A stretch of 64,000 nt of DNA, taken from positions 24,236 to 88,235 of IMG/VR virus record IMGVR_UViG_3300025151_000022. One strand, given 5' to 3'. Shown here piece by piece: positions 52,763 through 59,502 of the stretch. The notes under the pieces were generated by a model that had not been told where the DNA came from, searched no databases, and worked only from the letters and a program-made list of their open reading frames with translations. Both the position numbers and the translations under genes were made by a program. The stretch's first letter is position 1, and every line of letters starts with the position of its first letter. The stretch is from a virus.

Positions 52763-53689
52763 TCAACTTTCAGCAAGTTTCTGGAAGTAAGACAGAGCAT
52801 CATCCTCATCTGAGTCAGAGGAATTGGTAGGAGTGATGTCAGGTGCGTTGAAATCTGCTGCAGGTGCTTTGCTGGACTCAAAGTTAGGAGTGAAAGATCC
52901 ACGACCTTCGCTCTCATCTTCCAGTTCTTCATCAAAACGTGCAGGAGCAGACTTCTTACCAAGAACCATCTTCAGACGTGCTTCAAGTTGTTCGTAGGTT
53001 TTGAACTGATCTGCAGCAGTCAGAGCAGCAAGAGAGTACTGCTTTTTCCACAATGCTTCCAGTGCATCATCATCGTCCAGAAGAGGACCAGGACGATCAA
53101 ACTCAGAAGAATCATAGTTCCAATAACCAGCAACTTTCTTCAATTTCAGTTTGAAGTTTGCACCTTGCCAGAAGTCAAAGGGATTGATAGGAGTCTCATC
53201 CTCAAACTCTGGTTGCATTGCTTCCATGATCTTGTCAAAGATCTTCTTACCGAACTTATAAAGGAAGACTTTACCTTCGTTCTGTGGGTTTGCTTTGTCC
53301 TGCACAACATAGATGTTGGCATAGTAGGACAGTTTACGCTTTTGCTTACGAACAGTGTCCTTGTCAGAATCAAGACCACTATTCCACAGTTCACGATTGT
53401 ATTCGCCCAGAGGATCTTTCTGACCAATCGTAGTCAGAGAGTTCTCGATGTACCAACCACCAGGACCTTGGAAGGCATGGGAGTACATCTTTGCCCAGGG
53501 GAGTTCTTCTCCTTCAGGGGCGGGCAGGAAACGGATGACAGCATAACCATTGCCAGTCTTGTCCATTTCAGGTTTCCAGAGACGGTCATCTCCACCGCCA
53601 CCAGTATTGTTCATCTTCTCAACTTCCTTCACCAGTTTAGAGGTGAGAGAACCAAGAGAAGACTGCTTCTTAAGATTTGCAAAAGACAT
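52763..53689 (-). CDS. 32: Single-stranded DNA-binding protein gp32, 308 aa
   Basis: Follows T4 gp32: TGNGYAVIRFLP, a GWYIEN strand, LSYYANIYVV, NPQNEGKVFLYKFGKKIFDKI, GANFKLKLKKVAGYWNYDSSEF and an acidic C-terminal tail (SDSDEDDALSYF) for partner proteins. The T4 zinc site (one His, three Cys) is absent; the protein contains no cysteine at all. It coats ssDNA in replication and recombination. It has its own sigma70-like promoter and a CGAGG ribosome site, and precedes gp59 and gp33 in the genome-wide order. Confidence 0.95.
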   Translation of the reverse strand: MSFANLKKQSSLGSLTSKLVKEVEKMNNTGGGGDDRLWKPEMDKTGNGYAVIRFLPAPEGEELPWAKMYSHAFQGPGGWYIENSLTTIGQKDPLGEYNRELWNSGLDSDKDTVRKQKRKLSYYANIYVVQDKANPQNEGKVFLYKFGKKIFDKIMEAMQPEFEDETPINPFDFWQGANFKLKLKKVAGYWNYDSSEFDRPGPLLDDDDALEALWKKQYSLAALTAADQFKTYEQLEARLKMVLGKKSAPARFDEELEDESEGRGSFTPNFESSKAPAADFNAPDITPTNSSDSDEDDALSYFQKLAES

Positions 53690-53736
53690 TCGGATTACCT
53701 CGGATTTGTACGTATTTGGCTTGTGTGTACTTCGTT

Positions 53737-53765
53737 ATTCTACAGGTCGGAACCTGTTCTGTCAA
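53737..53765 (-). promoter_or_regulatory. Sigma70-type promoter for gp32
   Basis: TTGACA, a 17-base spacer, TAGAAT on the minus strand, inside the 3' end of the DUF1825-like gene. It would allow separate high expression of gp32. Confidence 0.7.
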
Positions 53766-54084
53766 TCTGTTCACGCATTTTCTCAAGCATCTTAGTCATG
53801 TTCTCAAAGAGAATATTCATATCAACATCTTGGGAAAGACCCATTGCAATAGCAGATTCTATAATCTGTTCTTTCATTTTAGTTGCTTCAGGATCGTCAG
53901 AAAGGCTTAGTCTGGTATAAAGAATTTTTTGTTTTTCAAGCAACCTTCCTAACATACTCACATGAAATAATTTTTCTTCTTTATCCATGTAACCAAATTT
54001 GAAAACATTTTTATAAATGTCTTCTTGTAACTCACTAATTTCTGCCATTTCGGCACGAACTACATCTGAATCGAAGAAACTCAT
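53740..54084 (-). CDS. DUF1825-like protein, 114 aa
   Basis: A helical 114-aa protein starting SFFDSDVVRAEMAEISELQEDIY, with SMLGRLLEKQKILYTRLSLSDDPEATKMKEQ and a C-terminal MFENMTKMLEKMREQI-type helix. This matches the DUF1825 pattern found in cyanobacteria and cyanophages. Function is not known. It overlaps gp59 by four bases and carries the gp32 promoter in its 3' end. Confidence 0.75.
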   Translation of the reverse strand: MSFFDSDVVRAEMAEISELQEDIYKNVFKFGYMDKEEKLFHVSMLGRLLEKQKILYTRLSLSDDPEATKMKEQIIESAIAMGLSQDVDMNILFENMTKMLEKMREQIDRTGSDL

Positions 54085-54677
54085 TTCTCTAAAACAACCA
54101 TCTTTAGAACTTTTTTGTAACGAAATACATCGATATTTAGGAAAGGAGAATACTTTTTAATTCTCATACTTACGGTTTCCCACACAGGATCAGATAATTT
54201 CTTGTCCCAATCTTTTCTAAACCCAAGTATCCTATCAAGAATTACTAGAGTTTCGATTGAAATCTCATCTCTAAGATATGATTTTAGAATATCTGGATGA
54301 CGAGAACCATCCAGTGAAAACATGGCATCAAAATTATTATCAGAGAAAACTTTTTCAGTTTCTTCTTTAAACAGATATGTGAGTGACTGAGTTCTTTTCT
54401 TCCAAGAAGTGTACCTATCTTCACCTTCTCTTATCATTTCTCCTATCCAAAGTTTACTTGGATCCGTACAGGTGATGAAGTTAGACACAAAGAACTCGAT
54501 TACTTCTTTGTCGTCTTTGTTTCGTGCAAGTTTTTCAAACCAAAATCTATCCTTTCTTTTGTAGAAAGACTGCACAGTAGCACGACTTTTACCACAATAC
54601 TTGTGATAGTCATACTTCTCTTTCGTGAAGTGATTCTTCAAAGAAAGATATTGTTTATAAGCATCAAAAGGCATCAT
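54081..54677 (-). CDS. 59: Helicase loader gp59, 198 aa
   Basis: Fits gp59: FDAYKQYLSLKNHFTKEKYDYHKYCGKSRATVQSFYKRKDRFWFEKLAR, VIEFFVSNFITCTD, WIGEMIREG and LKSYLRDEISIETLVILDRILGF (in pieces), then LDIFRYKK-like end. gp59 loads gp41 helicase onto forks and binds gp32, which is encoded close by. Length matches T4 (217 aa) within reason. Confidence 0.9.
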   Translation of the reverse strand: MMPFDAYKQYLSLKNHFTKEKYDYHKYCGKSRATVQSFYKRKDRFWFEKLARNKDDKEVIEFFVSNFITCTDPSKLWIGEMIREGEDRYTSWKKRTQSLTYLFKEETEKVFSDNNFDAMFSLDGSRHPDILKSYLRDEISIETLVILDRILGFRKDWDKKLSDPVWETVSMRIKKYSPFLNIDVFRYKKVLKMVVLEK

Positions 54678-54680
54678 TCC

Positions 54681-54938
54681 TCAAAGGGGTAGTTTCGCTC
54701 TGGAGCTCCTCTTTAAAAAGTTAAGTTCCATCGCTTCATACTTTAGTTTTTCTTTCAAGGGTTTAGAAATCAGTTTGGGAACTGATTCTAAATCAACACT
54801 ATTCTTTTCACAAAAGTGAATAATAGCATCGATATAATTCATGTCAATATTATCTTTTACAAGATTTTCAATTTCTTGAGCGAACTTGGAGGGACAGAAA
54901 AACTTTTTTTCTAATTCTTTTTCTAGTTCATTCTCCAT
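54681..54938 (-). CDS. 33: Late transcription coactivator gp33, 85 aa
   Basis: The chosen start is the ATG at 54936-54938 (MENELEKELEKKFF), overlapping the exonuclease stop by eleven bases; an ATG nine codons upstream lies deeper in that gene. The helical body and the basic end FLKRSSRAKLPL match the cyanophage gp33 type. gp33 links the late sigma to the sliding clamp. Late TATAAATA motifs in this window fit its presence. Confidence 0.8.
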   Translation of the reverse strand: MENELEKELEKKFFCPSKFAQEIENLVKDNIDMNYIDAIIHFCEKNSVDLESVPKLISKPLKEKLKYEAMELNFLKRSSRAKLPL

Positions 54939-55611
54939 TCTCTGACCTAGTATTGTGATGTACAAATTCTTTAATATACCGAACTAACAATTTAATATAG
55001 TCCCCTTTATTCCTTTTGTCAAATACCTCGACTTCACCTCCAGGAGTAACCATGAGGGTGATAAGTTTTTTAACGGGAATACCTGTTAGTTCATAATAAG
55101 CAGCTGCATAGAATGTTTCTTGGACGAAATAATTCTCCAACCACTTTTCAGGTTTTATCTTTTCAGATGTTTTAAAATCGATGACTGCTAGTTCTCCTTC
55201 GTACTCTGCTATGCAGTCAACTCTTCCTGCTAAACCAAGATACTCCGAATACAGAGTTCTTTCAATAGCATGAATATTATTTATCTTATCAAGATAAGGT
55301 TTGGCATGATGAAACATAAACTGAGTTAAGGGACGATAATCATCCCAATTCAGATCTTTATTCTCAAGATATGCTTGTGCTGCTTCATGGAAATCTGTTC
55401 CACGAGCAGTTGCTTTCTTAGTAATCCGATTTGCTTCTTCAATGCCAACACGCTCTCGCCACTTGACAAAAATCTGTCGGTTATAAAAAGAAGTTACGGA
55501 CGTAATAGAAGGCACCCAATCTCCATTAGGAACGTTATAGAGACGGATGCCATTTGTTTCTTTCTTTTCTAATTCAATGTCACCGAGATAATTATGATGA
55601 ATAAATGTCAT
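54928..55611 (-). CDS. PD-(D/E)XK family exonuclease, 227 aa
   Basis: A RecB/Cas4-type nuclease domain: the leading histidine and glutamate in RGTDFHEAAQAYLEN, the core GLAGRVDCIAEYEGELAVIDFKTSEKI with the metal ligands (D, then DFK), and a Q-motif helix NYFVQETFYAAAYYEL. Such nucleases occur in T4-like cyanophages next to PhoH and gp33. Host DNA degradation or recombination is inferred. It starts seven bases after PhoH ends. Confidence 0.85.
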   Translation of the reverse strand: MTFIHHNYLGDIELEKKETNGIRLYNVPNGDWVPSITSVTSFYNRQIFVKWRERVGIEEANRITKKATARGTDFHEAAQAYLENKDLNWDDYRPLTQFMFHHAKPYLDKINNIHAIERTLYSEYLGLAGRVDCIAEYEGELAVIDFKTSEKIKPEKWLENYFVQETFYAAAYYELTGIPVKKLITLMVTPGGEVEVFDKRNKGDYIKLLVRYIKEFVHHNTRSENGE

Positions 55612-55617
55612 GTGAGT

Positions 55618-56373
55618 TTAAAGATTCAAATCAGTTTTAGCAATTAGATACTCTTTACAGAGACCAGAACGTACAATATCTTCGACGCCAAATTCGACCA
55701 TATCTACAGATGGCATCATACGAAGGATTCTCATAAAGTCAATAATACCATTCTTCTCATTTGTTTTCACTAAATCAGATTGAGTGGCATCTCCGCAGAA
55801 CATGATCTTAGAATTTTCACCAATACGAGTGATAATTGAATCAAGTTCATGGAAATTCAAATTCTGGAATTCATCTACAATGATGATTGCATTATCTAAA
55901 GTAGTACCACGAATGAATGATGTAGACCAGAAACTGATGGTTCCCTGATTCTTGAGGTTGCCATACAACATTTCAAAGTCAGACTCCGTAGGCATCTCAA
56001 ACATATATTTTACCATATTCTTGTATGGAATTTGGTAGAGAGATGACTTATCTTCGTGATCTCCAGGGAGAAATCCAATCTCTCTAGTTGCTACGAGCGA
56101 TCTAACAATATAGATTTTCTCATAAGGAGTGTTTACATTAAGAACATCTCTGAGAGCATTGTACAAAGTAATAAATGTTTTACCTGTACCTGCTGCACCA
56201 TAGGCAACAAGATTTTGATCATTCTTGTAGCATCTAAACAGTTCTTGCTGATTTTCGGTAAGAGGTTCAACCCTCTTCATTAGATCAGAATTGATTGGTT
56301 TTTTTCTTTTCATTTGCTTGTTAGACATTCCGAATGGAACTGCTGGAGATTGAGACTTTCTTTTTGCTGGCAT
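55618..56373 (-). CDS. phoH: PhoH-like ATPase, 251 aa
   Basis: A P-loop ATPase: Walker A in YGAAGTGKTF, Walker B in NAIIIVDEFQNL, and later sensor-like FCGDATQSDL. PhoH is widespread in cyanophages; its physiological role (RNA processing or phosphate stress) is unsettled. The N-terminal 35 residues are basic and variable. It is the fourth gene after the promoter at 57483-57511. Confidence 0.95.
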   Translation of the reverse strand: MPAKRKSQSPAVPFGMSNKQMKRKKPINSDLMKRVEPLTENQQELFRCYKNDQNLVAYGAAGTGKTFITLYNALRDVLNVNTPYEKIYIVRSLVATREIGFLPGDHEDKSSLYQIPYKNMVKYMFEMPTESDFEMLYGNLKNQGTISFWSTSFIRGTTLDNAIIIVDEFQNLNFHELDSIITRIGENSKIMFCGDATQSDLVKTNEKNGIIDFMRILRMMPSVDMVEFGVEDIVRSGLCKEYLIAKTDLNL

Positions 56374-56385
56374 AGGTTATGGAGT

Positions 56386-56634
56386 TCAGACGGGTTTGAC
56401 TTTTGATCCAGGGGCTTTGGATGCTTTACGAAGAACATCATTCCACCCTGGATGGGACTTCTTTAGTTTGTCATAGACTTCACCAATCTCACCACAAGCA
56501 GGTGCGGTAGATGGATCAGACCAGTCTCGGTCCCAGTCAGGATTGTCAATTTTCCATTGATCCCATTCATGAACGCTGAGTTTTACCTCTTTTTGTTCAC
56601 CAGTGTTTTTATTAATAACAGGATAAGTAGCCAT
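56386..56634 (-). CDS. Conserved-type protein, 82 aa
   Basis: Reads TYPVINKNTGEQKEVKLSVHEWDQWKIDNPDWDRDW, then HPGWNDVLRKASKAPGSKVKPV (in pieces). The end resembles the tail of FmdB-type zinc-ribbon proteins of marine phages (DVLRKIKKANPGS), but the ribbon cysteines are missing. Function is unknown. An AATAAATA and TATAAT stretch precede the start. Confidence 0.75.
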   Translation of the reverse strand: MATYPVINKNTGEQKEVKLSVHEWDQWKIDNPDWDRDWSDPSTAPACGEIGEVYDKLKKSHPGWNDVLRKASKAPGSKVKPV

Positions 56635-56660
56635 AAATTATATCAAGTTGAAATTATTTA

Positions 56661-57311
56661 TTAAGACCATTCCATTGCTTCAGCAACAGCAGGGAATTGT
56701 TCGATGAAGATTTTCTTTGCACCCAAAGCAATGTCCATGTGTTCCTTCTGTGTACCATTTGCAGAACGCAAATCGATATAATGGATCCATGATCTTACAG
56801 AACCGGTCATGTAGATTCTTGTGGGACAAGCGAGGGGAAGCACAAAACGCGAACACTCCTTTGCGATTCCATAATCAAGCATTGATTGATACAACACCAT
56901 TGCCTCATCAAAGTGGCGACGAATCTTGATTTCAAACTCCTGTTTCACAAATGGATCAATGTCATCGATAGAGTTCTGACGATTCTTTGTGTCTTGACGC
57001 CGAAGGTCAAACATAGGAATCGTCTCTGCCAACATAGAACTATCAGCATAACGTTGTGAAAATTCTTGATATGTGAACGAACGGTGCCGGAGCACTTGAG
57101 CTGCGATGCCTCTAGTGGTGTTGATCTCCAGAGTCATGTATGCCTGCTCAAAGATACTCCAGTGCTGGTGCTTCACACAATACTTAAGAAGACCAGAGAA
57201 CTTTTCGTTCTCCTGGTTATTTGGATTTGACACACGGGCACAATAAGCCATGTGCTTTTCTGCATCAGGTGTAACACTGATAAGTTTAATCGGGGTATCC
57301 GTCATCGTCAT
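56661..57311 (-). CDS. thyX: Flavin-dependent thymidylate synthase ThyX, 216 aa
   Basis: The ThyX signature is visible in LRHRSFTYQEFSQRYADSS (RHRxxTxxExSxRY form). Further family elements are TRGIAAQVLRHRS upstream and LPLACPTRIYMTGSVRSWIHYIDLR near the end, with a final EQFPAVAEAM helix. ThyX makes dTMP from dUMP using folate and FAD. It overlaps the 57-aa gene by 26 bases. A second ATG two codons downstream is an alternative start. Confidence 0.95.
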   Translation of the reverse strand: MTMTDTPIKLISVTPDAEKHMAYCARVSNPNNQENEKFSGLLKYCVKHQHWSIFEQAYMTLEINTTRGIAAQVLRHRSFTYQEFSQRYADSSMLAETIPMFDLRRQDTKNRQNSIDDIDPFVKQEFEIKIRRHFDEAMVLYQSMLDYGIAKECSRFVLPLACPTRIYMTGSVRSWIHYIDLRSANGTQKEHMDIALGAKKIFIEQFPAVAEAMEWS

Positions 57312-57459
57312 AAAATACTTCGTCGTAGTCTGAAATGTGAGGTGCTATCTCTTCGTAGTTTGGTTTATAAGCATCGATGTCAGAGTAAACCTCGGATTCT
57401 AATGCTTCAACGAGCAACTTAAGATTTCTCACTATCAATTTAAGTTTTTCTCTTTCCAT
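57286..57459 (-). CDS. Small acidic protein, 57 aa
   Basis: Reads MEREKLKLIVRNLKLLVEAL, then YSDIDAYKPNYEEIAPH and an acidic end DYDEVFYDDDGYPD (in pieces). It is the first gene after the consensus promoter at 57483-57511 and overlaps thyX by 26 bases. The leucine-rich helix could be dimerising. Function unknown; short genes of this type are common near thyX in cyanophages. Confidence 0.75.
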   Translation of the reverse strand: MEREKLKLIVRNLKLLVEALESEVYSDIDAYKPNYEEIAPHISDYDEVFYDDDGYPD

Positions 57460-57482
57460 AAAGATAGTAGAGTCTCCATATA

Positions 57483-57511
57483 ATTATAGACAAAAAAAGA
57501 GGACTCGTCAA
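57483..57511 (-). promoter_or_regulatory. Sigma70 promoter with -35 in a terminator loop
   Basis: TTGACG, 17-base spacer, TATAAT on the minus strand. The -35 hexamer occupies the loop of the terminator at 57492-57522 and the T-tract fills the spacer. It drives the thyX-phoH-gp59 operon. Confidence 0.75.
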
Positions 57512-57522
57512 GAGTCCTCTTT
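57492..57522 (-). terminator. Rho-independent terminator
   Basis: On the minus strand an eleven-pair stem (AAAGAGGACTC with GAGTCCTCTTT) closes a TTGAC loop and continues as a run of seven or more T. The stop codon of the 54-aa gene lies in the loop. Confidence 0.85.
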
Positions 57523-57672
57523 GATCTTCCAGATTTTATCACTTCGTGATTTTAAATCTATCCATTTGGCATAATGTACACCACGATAAGTTAAAAATCC
57601 GAAGACTTTATCTGGATCGTGTTTCGATGGATCGTAGTCTGGAAGGTCATATTCAAATCTGACCTTCAGCAT
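57508..57672 (-). CDS. Small protein with YRG motif, 54 aa
   Basis: Reads MLKVRFEYDLPDYDPSKHDP, then FGFLTYRGVHYAKWIDLKSR (in pieces). The strand LTYRGVHYAK matches the repeating element of DUF4278-type small proteins and parallels the 55-aa gene two genes upstream. A GAGGAG ribosome site precedes the start. The stop lies in the terminator loop. Function unknown. Confidence 0.75.
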   Translation of the reverse strand: MLKVRFEYDLPDYDPSKHDPDKVFGFLTYRGVHYAKWIDLKSRSDKIWKIKEDS

Positions 57673-57681
57673 TTTTTCTCC

Positions 57682-57780
57682 TCAACTTATTTTTTTGAGA
57701 AGTAATAATTCACCGTACAATAAAAAAATAAATGCTGCACTAAAAAGGGAACCTAATCCCGCTACTTGAAGTGCTTGCAT
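57682..57780 (-). CDS. Very small membrane protein, 32 aa
   Basis: A single membrane segment (LQVAGLGSLFSAAFIFLLYGELL) with a short lysine tail. The start is chosen at 57778-57780 because GTGAGG sits five bases upstream. A longer frame upstream would overlap the 55-aa gene and is rejected. It lies between two YRG-motif genes. Possible roles include a photosystem or host-membrane accessory peptide, but none can be assigned. Confidence 0.7.
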   Translation of the reverse strand: MQALQVAGLGSLFSAAFIFLLYGELLLLKKIS

Positions 57781-57787
57781 AATATCC

Positions 57788-57955
57788 TCACTTAGCGTAA
57801 GGTGTACCACGATAGCAGAAAACACCGTGGGTGTCTTTTGCTTCGAAGCAACGAGTATCATACTCAACACCACGATATGAGGTGTGCATGATTTGTGCGT
57901 CGTGAAGGGCAGATGCTTTTTCAATCTGCTTCTTGATGAGAGTTAAGGTGTTCAT
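57788..57955 (-). CDS. DUF4278-like small protein, 55 aa
   Basis: Reads MNTLTLIKKQIEKASALHDA, then TSYRGVEYDTRCFEAK and GVFCYRGTPYAK (in pieces). The two Y-R-G-x-x-Y strands are the DUF4278 pattern, common in cyanobacteria and cyanophages. An AGGAG ribosome site lies seven bases before the ATG. Function unknown. Confidence 0.8.
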   Translation of the reverse strand: MNTLTLIKKQIEKASALHDAQIMHTSYRGVEYDTRCFEAKDTHGVFCYRGTPYAK

Positions 57956-58019
57956 TTGTTTTCTCCTGAAGTGGGTGATTAACCTTCTCTGCTTTCGCAG
58001 GATCCGTTTCCCCGTTCCT
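57956..58019. other. Short spacer with small hairpin
   Basis: A 64-base spacer. On the minus strand CTGC-GAAA-GCAG forms a short GNRA hairpin about 35 bases upstream of the 55-aa gene. It lacks a T-tract, so it is not a typical terminator. It may protect or process the mRNA. Confidence 0.35.
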
Positions 58020-58182
58020 TCAGTCGTTTGCGTCCCAGTAACACTCAGGCACAGAGTCCTTTACTGTCTCAACAAGTTCTAGCACCACTGCTGGTGGTAG
58101 ATCTTTGTGCTTGGCAATCCGAAGCATTAAAGCATCGGCTTCTTGACAATTGAGTGCTGTGTAGAGTAATAGCTCAACCATG
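58020..58182 (-). pseudogene. Frameshifted small gene, about 53 aa if repaired
   Basis: From the ATG at 58180-58182 the frame reads MVELLLYTALNCQE, then leaves the expected frame. One base out, the remaining DNA reads ADALMLRIAKHKDLPPAVV and LELVETVKDSVPECYWDAND, ending at a TGA. Removing one A from GAAAGC near 58138-58140 would join the two halves into one smooth protein of the small cyanophage type. This may be a real mutation, a sequencing error or a +1 frameshift site. The leader before the ATG matches that of the 65-aa gene upstream. Confidence 0.65.
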
Positions 58183-58217
58183 GGATGAACGCTCCGTTCC
58201 GCGACTTACTTGCGTCC

Positions 58218-58415
58218 TTAGGTAAATGTACTGTTGCATTGACCTTCAACTTTTGATCTGAAATAACCTATGAGATTGTACTTCGATCGTTGATCGATGT
58301 CGTCCCTCATTTGAGTTTCAACTCTAAGTTGTAAGAACCTTTCACAAGACATATGCCACCCATAGGGTGACGGATCGTGATGGGCTAAGGTGAAAGCCAA
58401 CAGTAAAGAAACCAT
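58218..58415 (-). CDS. Small protein with hydrophobic start, 65 aa
   Basis: Reads MVSLLLAFTLAHHDPSPYGW, then MSCERFLQLRVETQ and LDQRSKYNLIGYFRSKVEGQC-like end. The hydrophobic first ten residues could be a signal or membrane anchor. A sigma70-like promoter is centred 32 bases upstream, leaving a leader of only about ten bases. There is no clear Shine-Dalgarno sequence. Similar short genes are recognised from cyanophages by pattern; function unknown. Confidence 0.7.
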   Translation of the reverse strand: MVSLLLAFTLAHHDPSPYGWHMSCERFLQLRVETQMRDDIDQRSKYNLIGYFRSKVEGQCNSTFT

Positions 58416-58432
58416 TGGATGAACGTAGGTCT

Positions 58433-58461
58433 AGTATAGACCTTATGTTCTATATAGTCAA
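58433..58461 (-). promoter_or_regulatory. Sigma70-type promoter
   Basis: TTGACT, 17-base spacer, TATACT on the minus strand. It drives the 65-aa gene and the genes below it. Confidence 0.65.
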
Positions 58462-58487
58462 GTTTATATGTATCTCTTGATACAACT

Positions 58488-58727
58488 TTACAAGAACATT
58501 CCCTTATCACTCATGTACTTTAGAGTTTCTTTCAGTGTACCACGATGATCTAAACCAATGGCAACTTGAGGATACTCCGCCTCACTACCAAATTCATCAC
58601 GGAACTGCTTATCACTGAAGTCAACACCAAGCAAAAACTGCCTTACATCTTGACCACATGCTTCAAGTACCATCTTTGCTCTTTCGGATTCTTGACTTCC
58701 GTTACTATAAACTAGTGCTTGAATCAT
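58488..58727 (-). CDS. Glutaredoxin-fold protein lacking the CxxC motif, 79 aa
   Basis: Pattern fits a glutaredoxin: IQALVYSNGSQESERAKMVLEA starts like the strand and active-site loop, EYPQVAIGLDHRGTLKETLKYM matches the cis-proline loop (TFPRV in the real glutaredoxin) and last helix. At the catalytic site the usual CPFC is replaced by SQES, so redox activity is unlikely. It overlaps the upstream gene by four bases. A binding or structural role is inferred. Confidence 0.7.
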   Translation of the reverse strand: MIQALVYSNGSQESERAKMVLEACGQDVRQFLLGVDFSDKQFRDEFGSEAEYPQVAIGLDHRGTLKETLKYMSDKGMFL

Positions 58728-58879
58728 TTGTTCGTGTGGTTATACTCGATTACAATTTTTTTGTGATATGTAGTACGGTCAGAGCACTCAAAGTAGTGCG
58801 CTTTGCCTTCCAAAAGTTCTTCAATTTTTTCTACCAAATTCTTAGCTATGTTCTCTTTGGTTACGTTGTTGCCAGTCAT
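58724..58879 (-). CDS. Small protein, 51 aa
   Basis: The start at 58877-58879 is chosen because GGAGG lies six bases upstream. An upstream ATG gives a longer form without a ribosome site. The product MTGNNVTKENIAKNLVEKIEE is helical and ends YHKKIVIEYNHTNK. It overlaps the 46-aa gene by 38 bases. Function unknown. Confidence 0.65.
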   Translation of the reverse strand: MTGNNVTKENIAKNLVEKIEELLEGKAHYFECSDRTTYHKKIVIEYNHTNK

Positions 58880-58982
58880 CAATTTCCTCCTGAGTAGGCA
58901 CTTTAATTCTGAACTCAAGTCCGTGTTCTTCAAACTCCTTATTCATTTTTTCATACGTTTCTGGAGTAATTTTTTCAGTCAC
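58842..58982 (-). CDS. Small protein with ITPETY motif, 46 aa
   Basis: The GTG at 58980-58982 is preferred as start, because GGAGG lies four bases before it and the protein then aligns with the 64-aa paralogue at 63460-63654: KITPETYEKMNKEFEEHGLEFRIKVPTQEEID. An ATG at 58995-58997 is an alternative. Function unknown; two copies suggest some fitness value. Confidence 0.65.
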   Translation of the reverse strand: MTEKITPETYEKMNKEFEEHGLEFRIKVPTQEEIDDWQQRNQREHS

Positions 58983-59286
58983 GTTGCCTCCAATCATCAG
59001 GTTTATCGCGTTGGAACCAGTCAACTATTTCATCAGCACCATCGAACCCCGTTCTATGATTAGATGGGTCGGGGTCGCCTAATCCCATCTTATTCATAAA
59101 ATCATCAATACTGCCCTCCTCAATCCCATTGGACTGACGACGTGCTTTGTTCAACCAATCCCTAGCAGTAGTATGAGCTTTGGCAAGTTTCTCTGCCCAG
59201 ATCATATCCTCTAGTTTTACTTCTTCGTTATTAGCAATCTTTTTACAGATGAATTCTAGTCGTAGCCTGTATTGAGTTGAAAGCAT
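58975..59286 (-). CDS. Conserved-type protein, 103 aa
   Basis: A helical and charged 103-residue protein: RLRLEFICKKIANNEEVKLEDMIWAEKLAKAHTTARDWLNKARRQSNG (in pieces), then DDFMNKMGLGDPDPSNHRTGFDGADEIVDWF. The GDPDPSNHRTGF turn is distinctive. It overlaps the next gene's start by eight bases. Function unknown. Confidence 0.75.
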   Translation of the reverse strand: MLSTQYRLRLEFICKKIANNEEVKLEDMIWAEKLAKAHTTARDWLNKARRQSNGIEEGSIDDFMNKMGLGDPDPSNHRTGFDGADEIVDWFQRDKPDDWRQRD

Positions 59287-59289
59287 ACG

Positions 59290-59487
59290 TTAGTCCCGCA
59301 GTTTTAGTTCTAAATCTTCGAGTTTATGATACTCTGCATGTGCCCGTTCTTGACGAGTACATACAATATCTAATATGTCATTCATGATTACATCGTTCTC
59401 AACATAATCATCTAGATATTTGTCAATGGCTTCTTTAAGGTATCTATACCTATGCCATTCGGGCGAATAAGGTTTGTACATAATCAA
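59290..59487 (-). CDS. Small helical protein, 65 aa
   Basis: Reads YKPYSPEWHRYRYLKEAIDKYLDDYVENDVIMNDILDIV (in pieces), then RAHAEYHKLEDLELKL. Aromatic start followed by helices. A TTGACA-17-TATGAT promoter lies just upstream, so it heads a transcription unit. Function unknown. Confidence 0.75.
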   Translation of the reverse strand: MIMYKPYSPEWHRYRYLKEAIDKYLDDYVENDVIMNDILDIVCTRQERAHAEYHKLEDLELKLRD

Positions 59488-59502
59488 ATAGTATATGATC
59501 GA

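Noticed and set aside
52988-53920. Long plus-strand open frame (about 310 codons) opposite gp32
   Set aside because: It is antisense to gp32 and the DUF1825-like gene, has no ribosome site or family-like motifs, and is explained by codon bias of the real genes.
57781-57924. Longer version of the 32-aa membrane protein
   Set aside because: It would overlap the well-supported 55-aa DUF4278-like gene; the shorter start has a good ribosome site.
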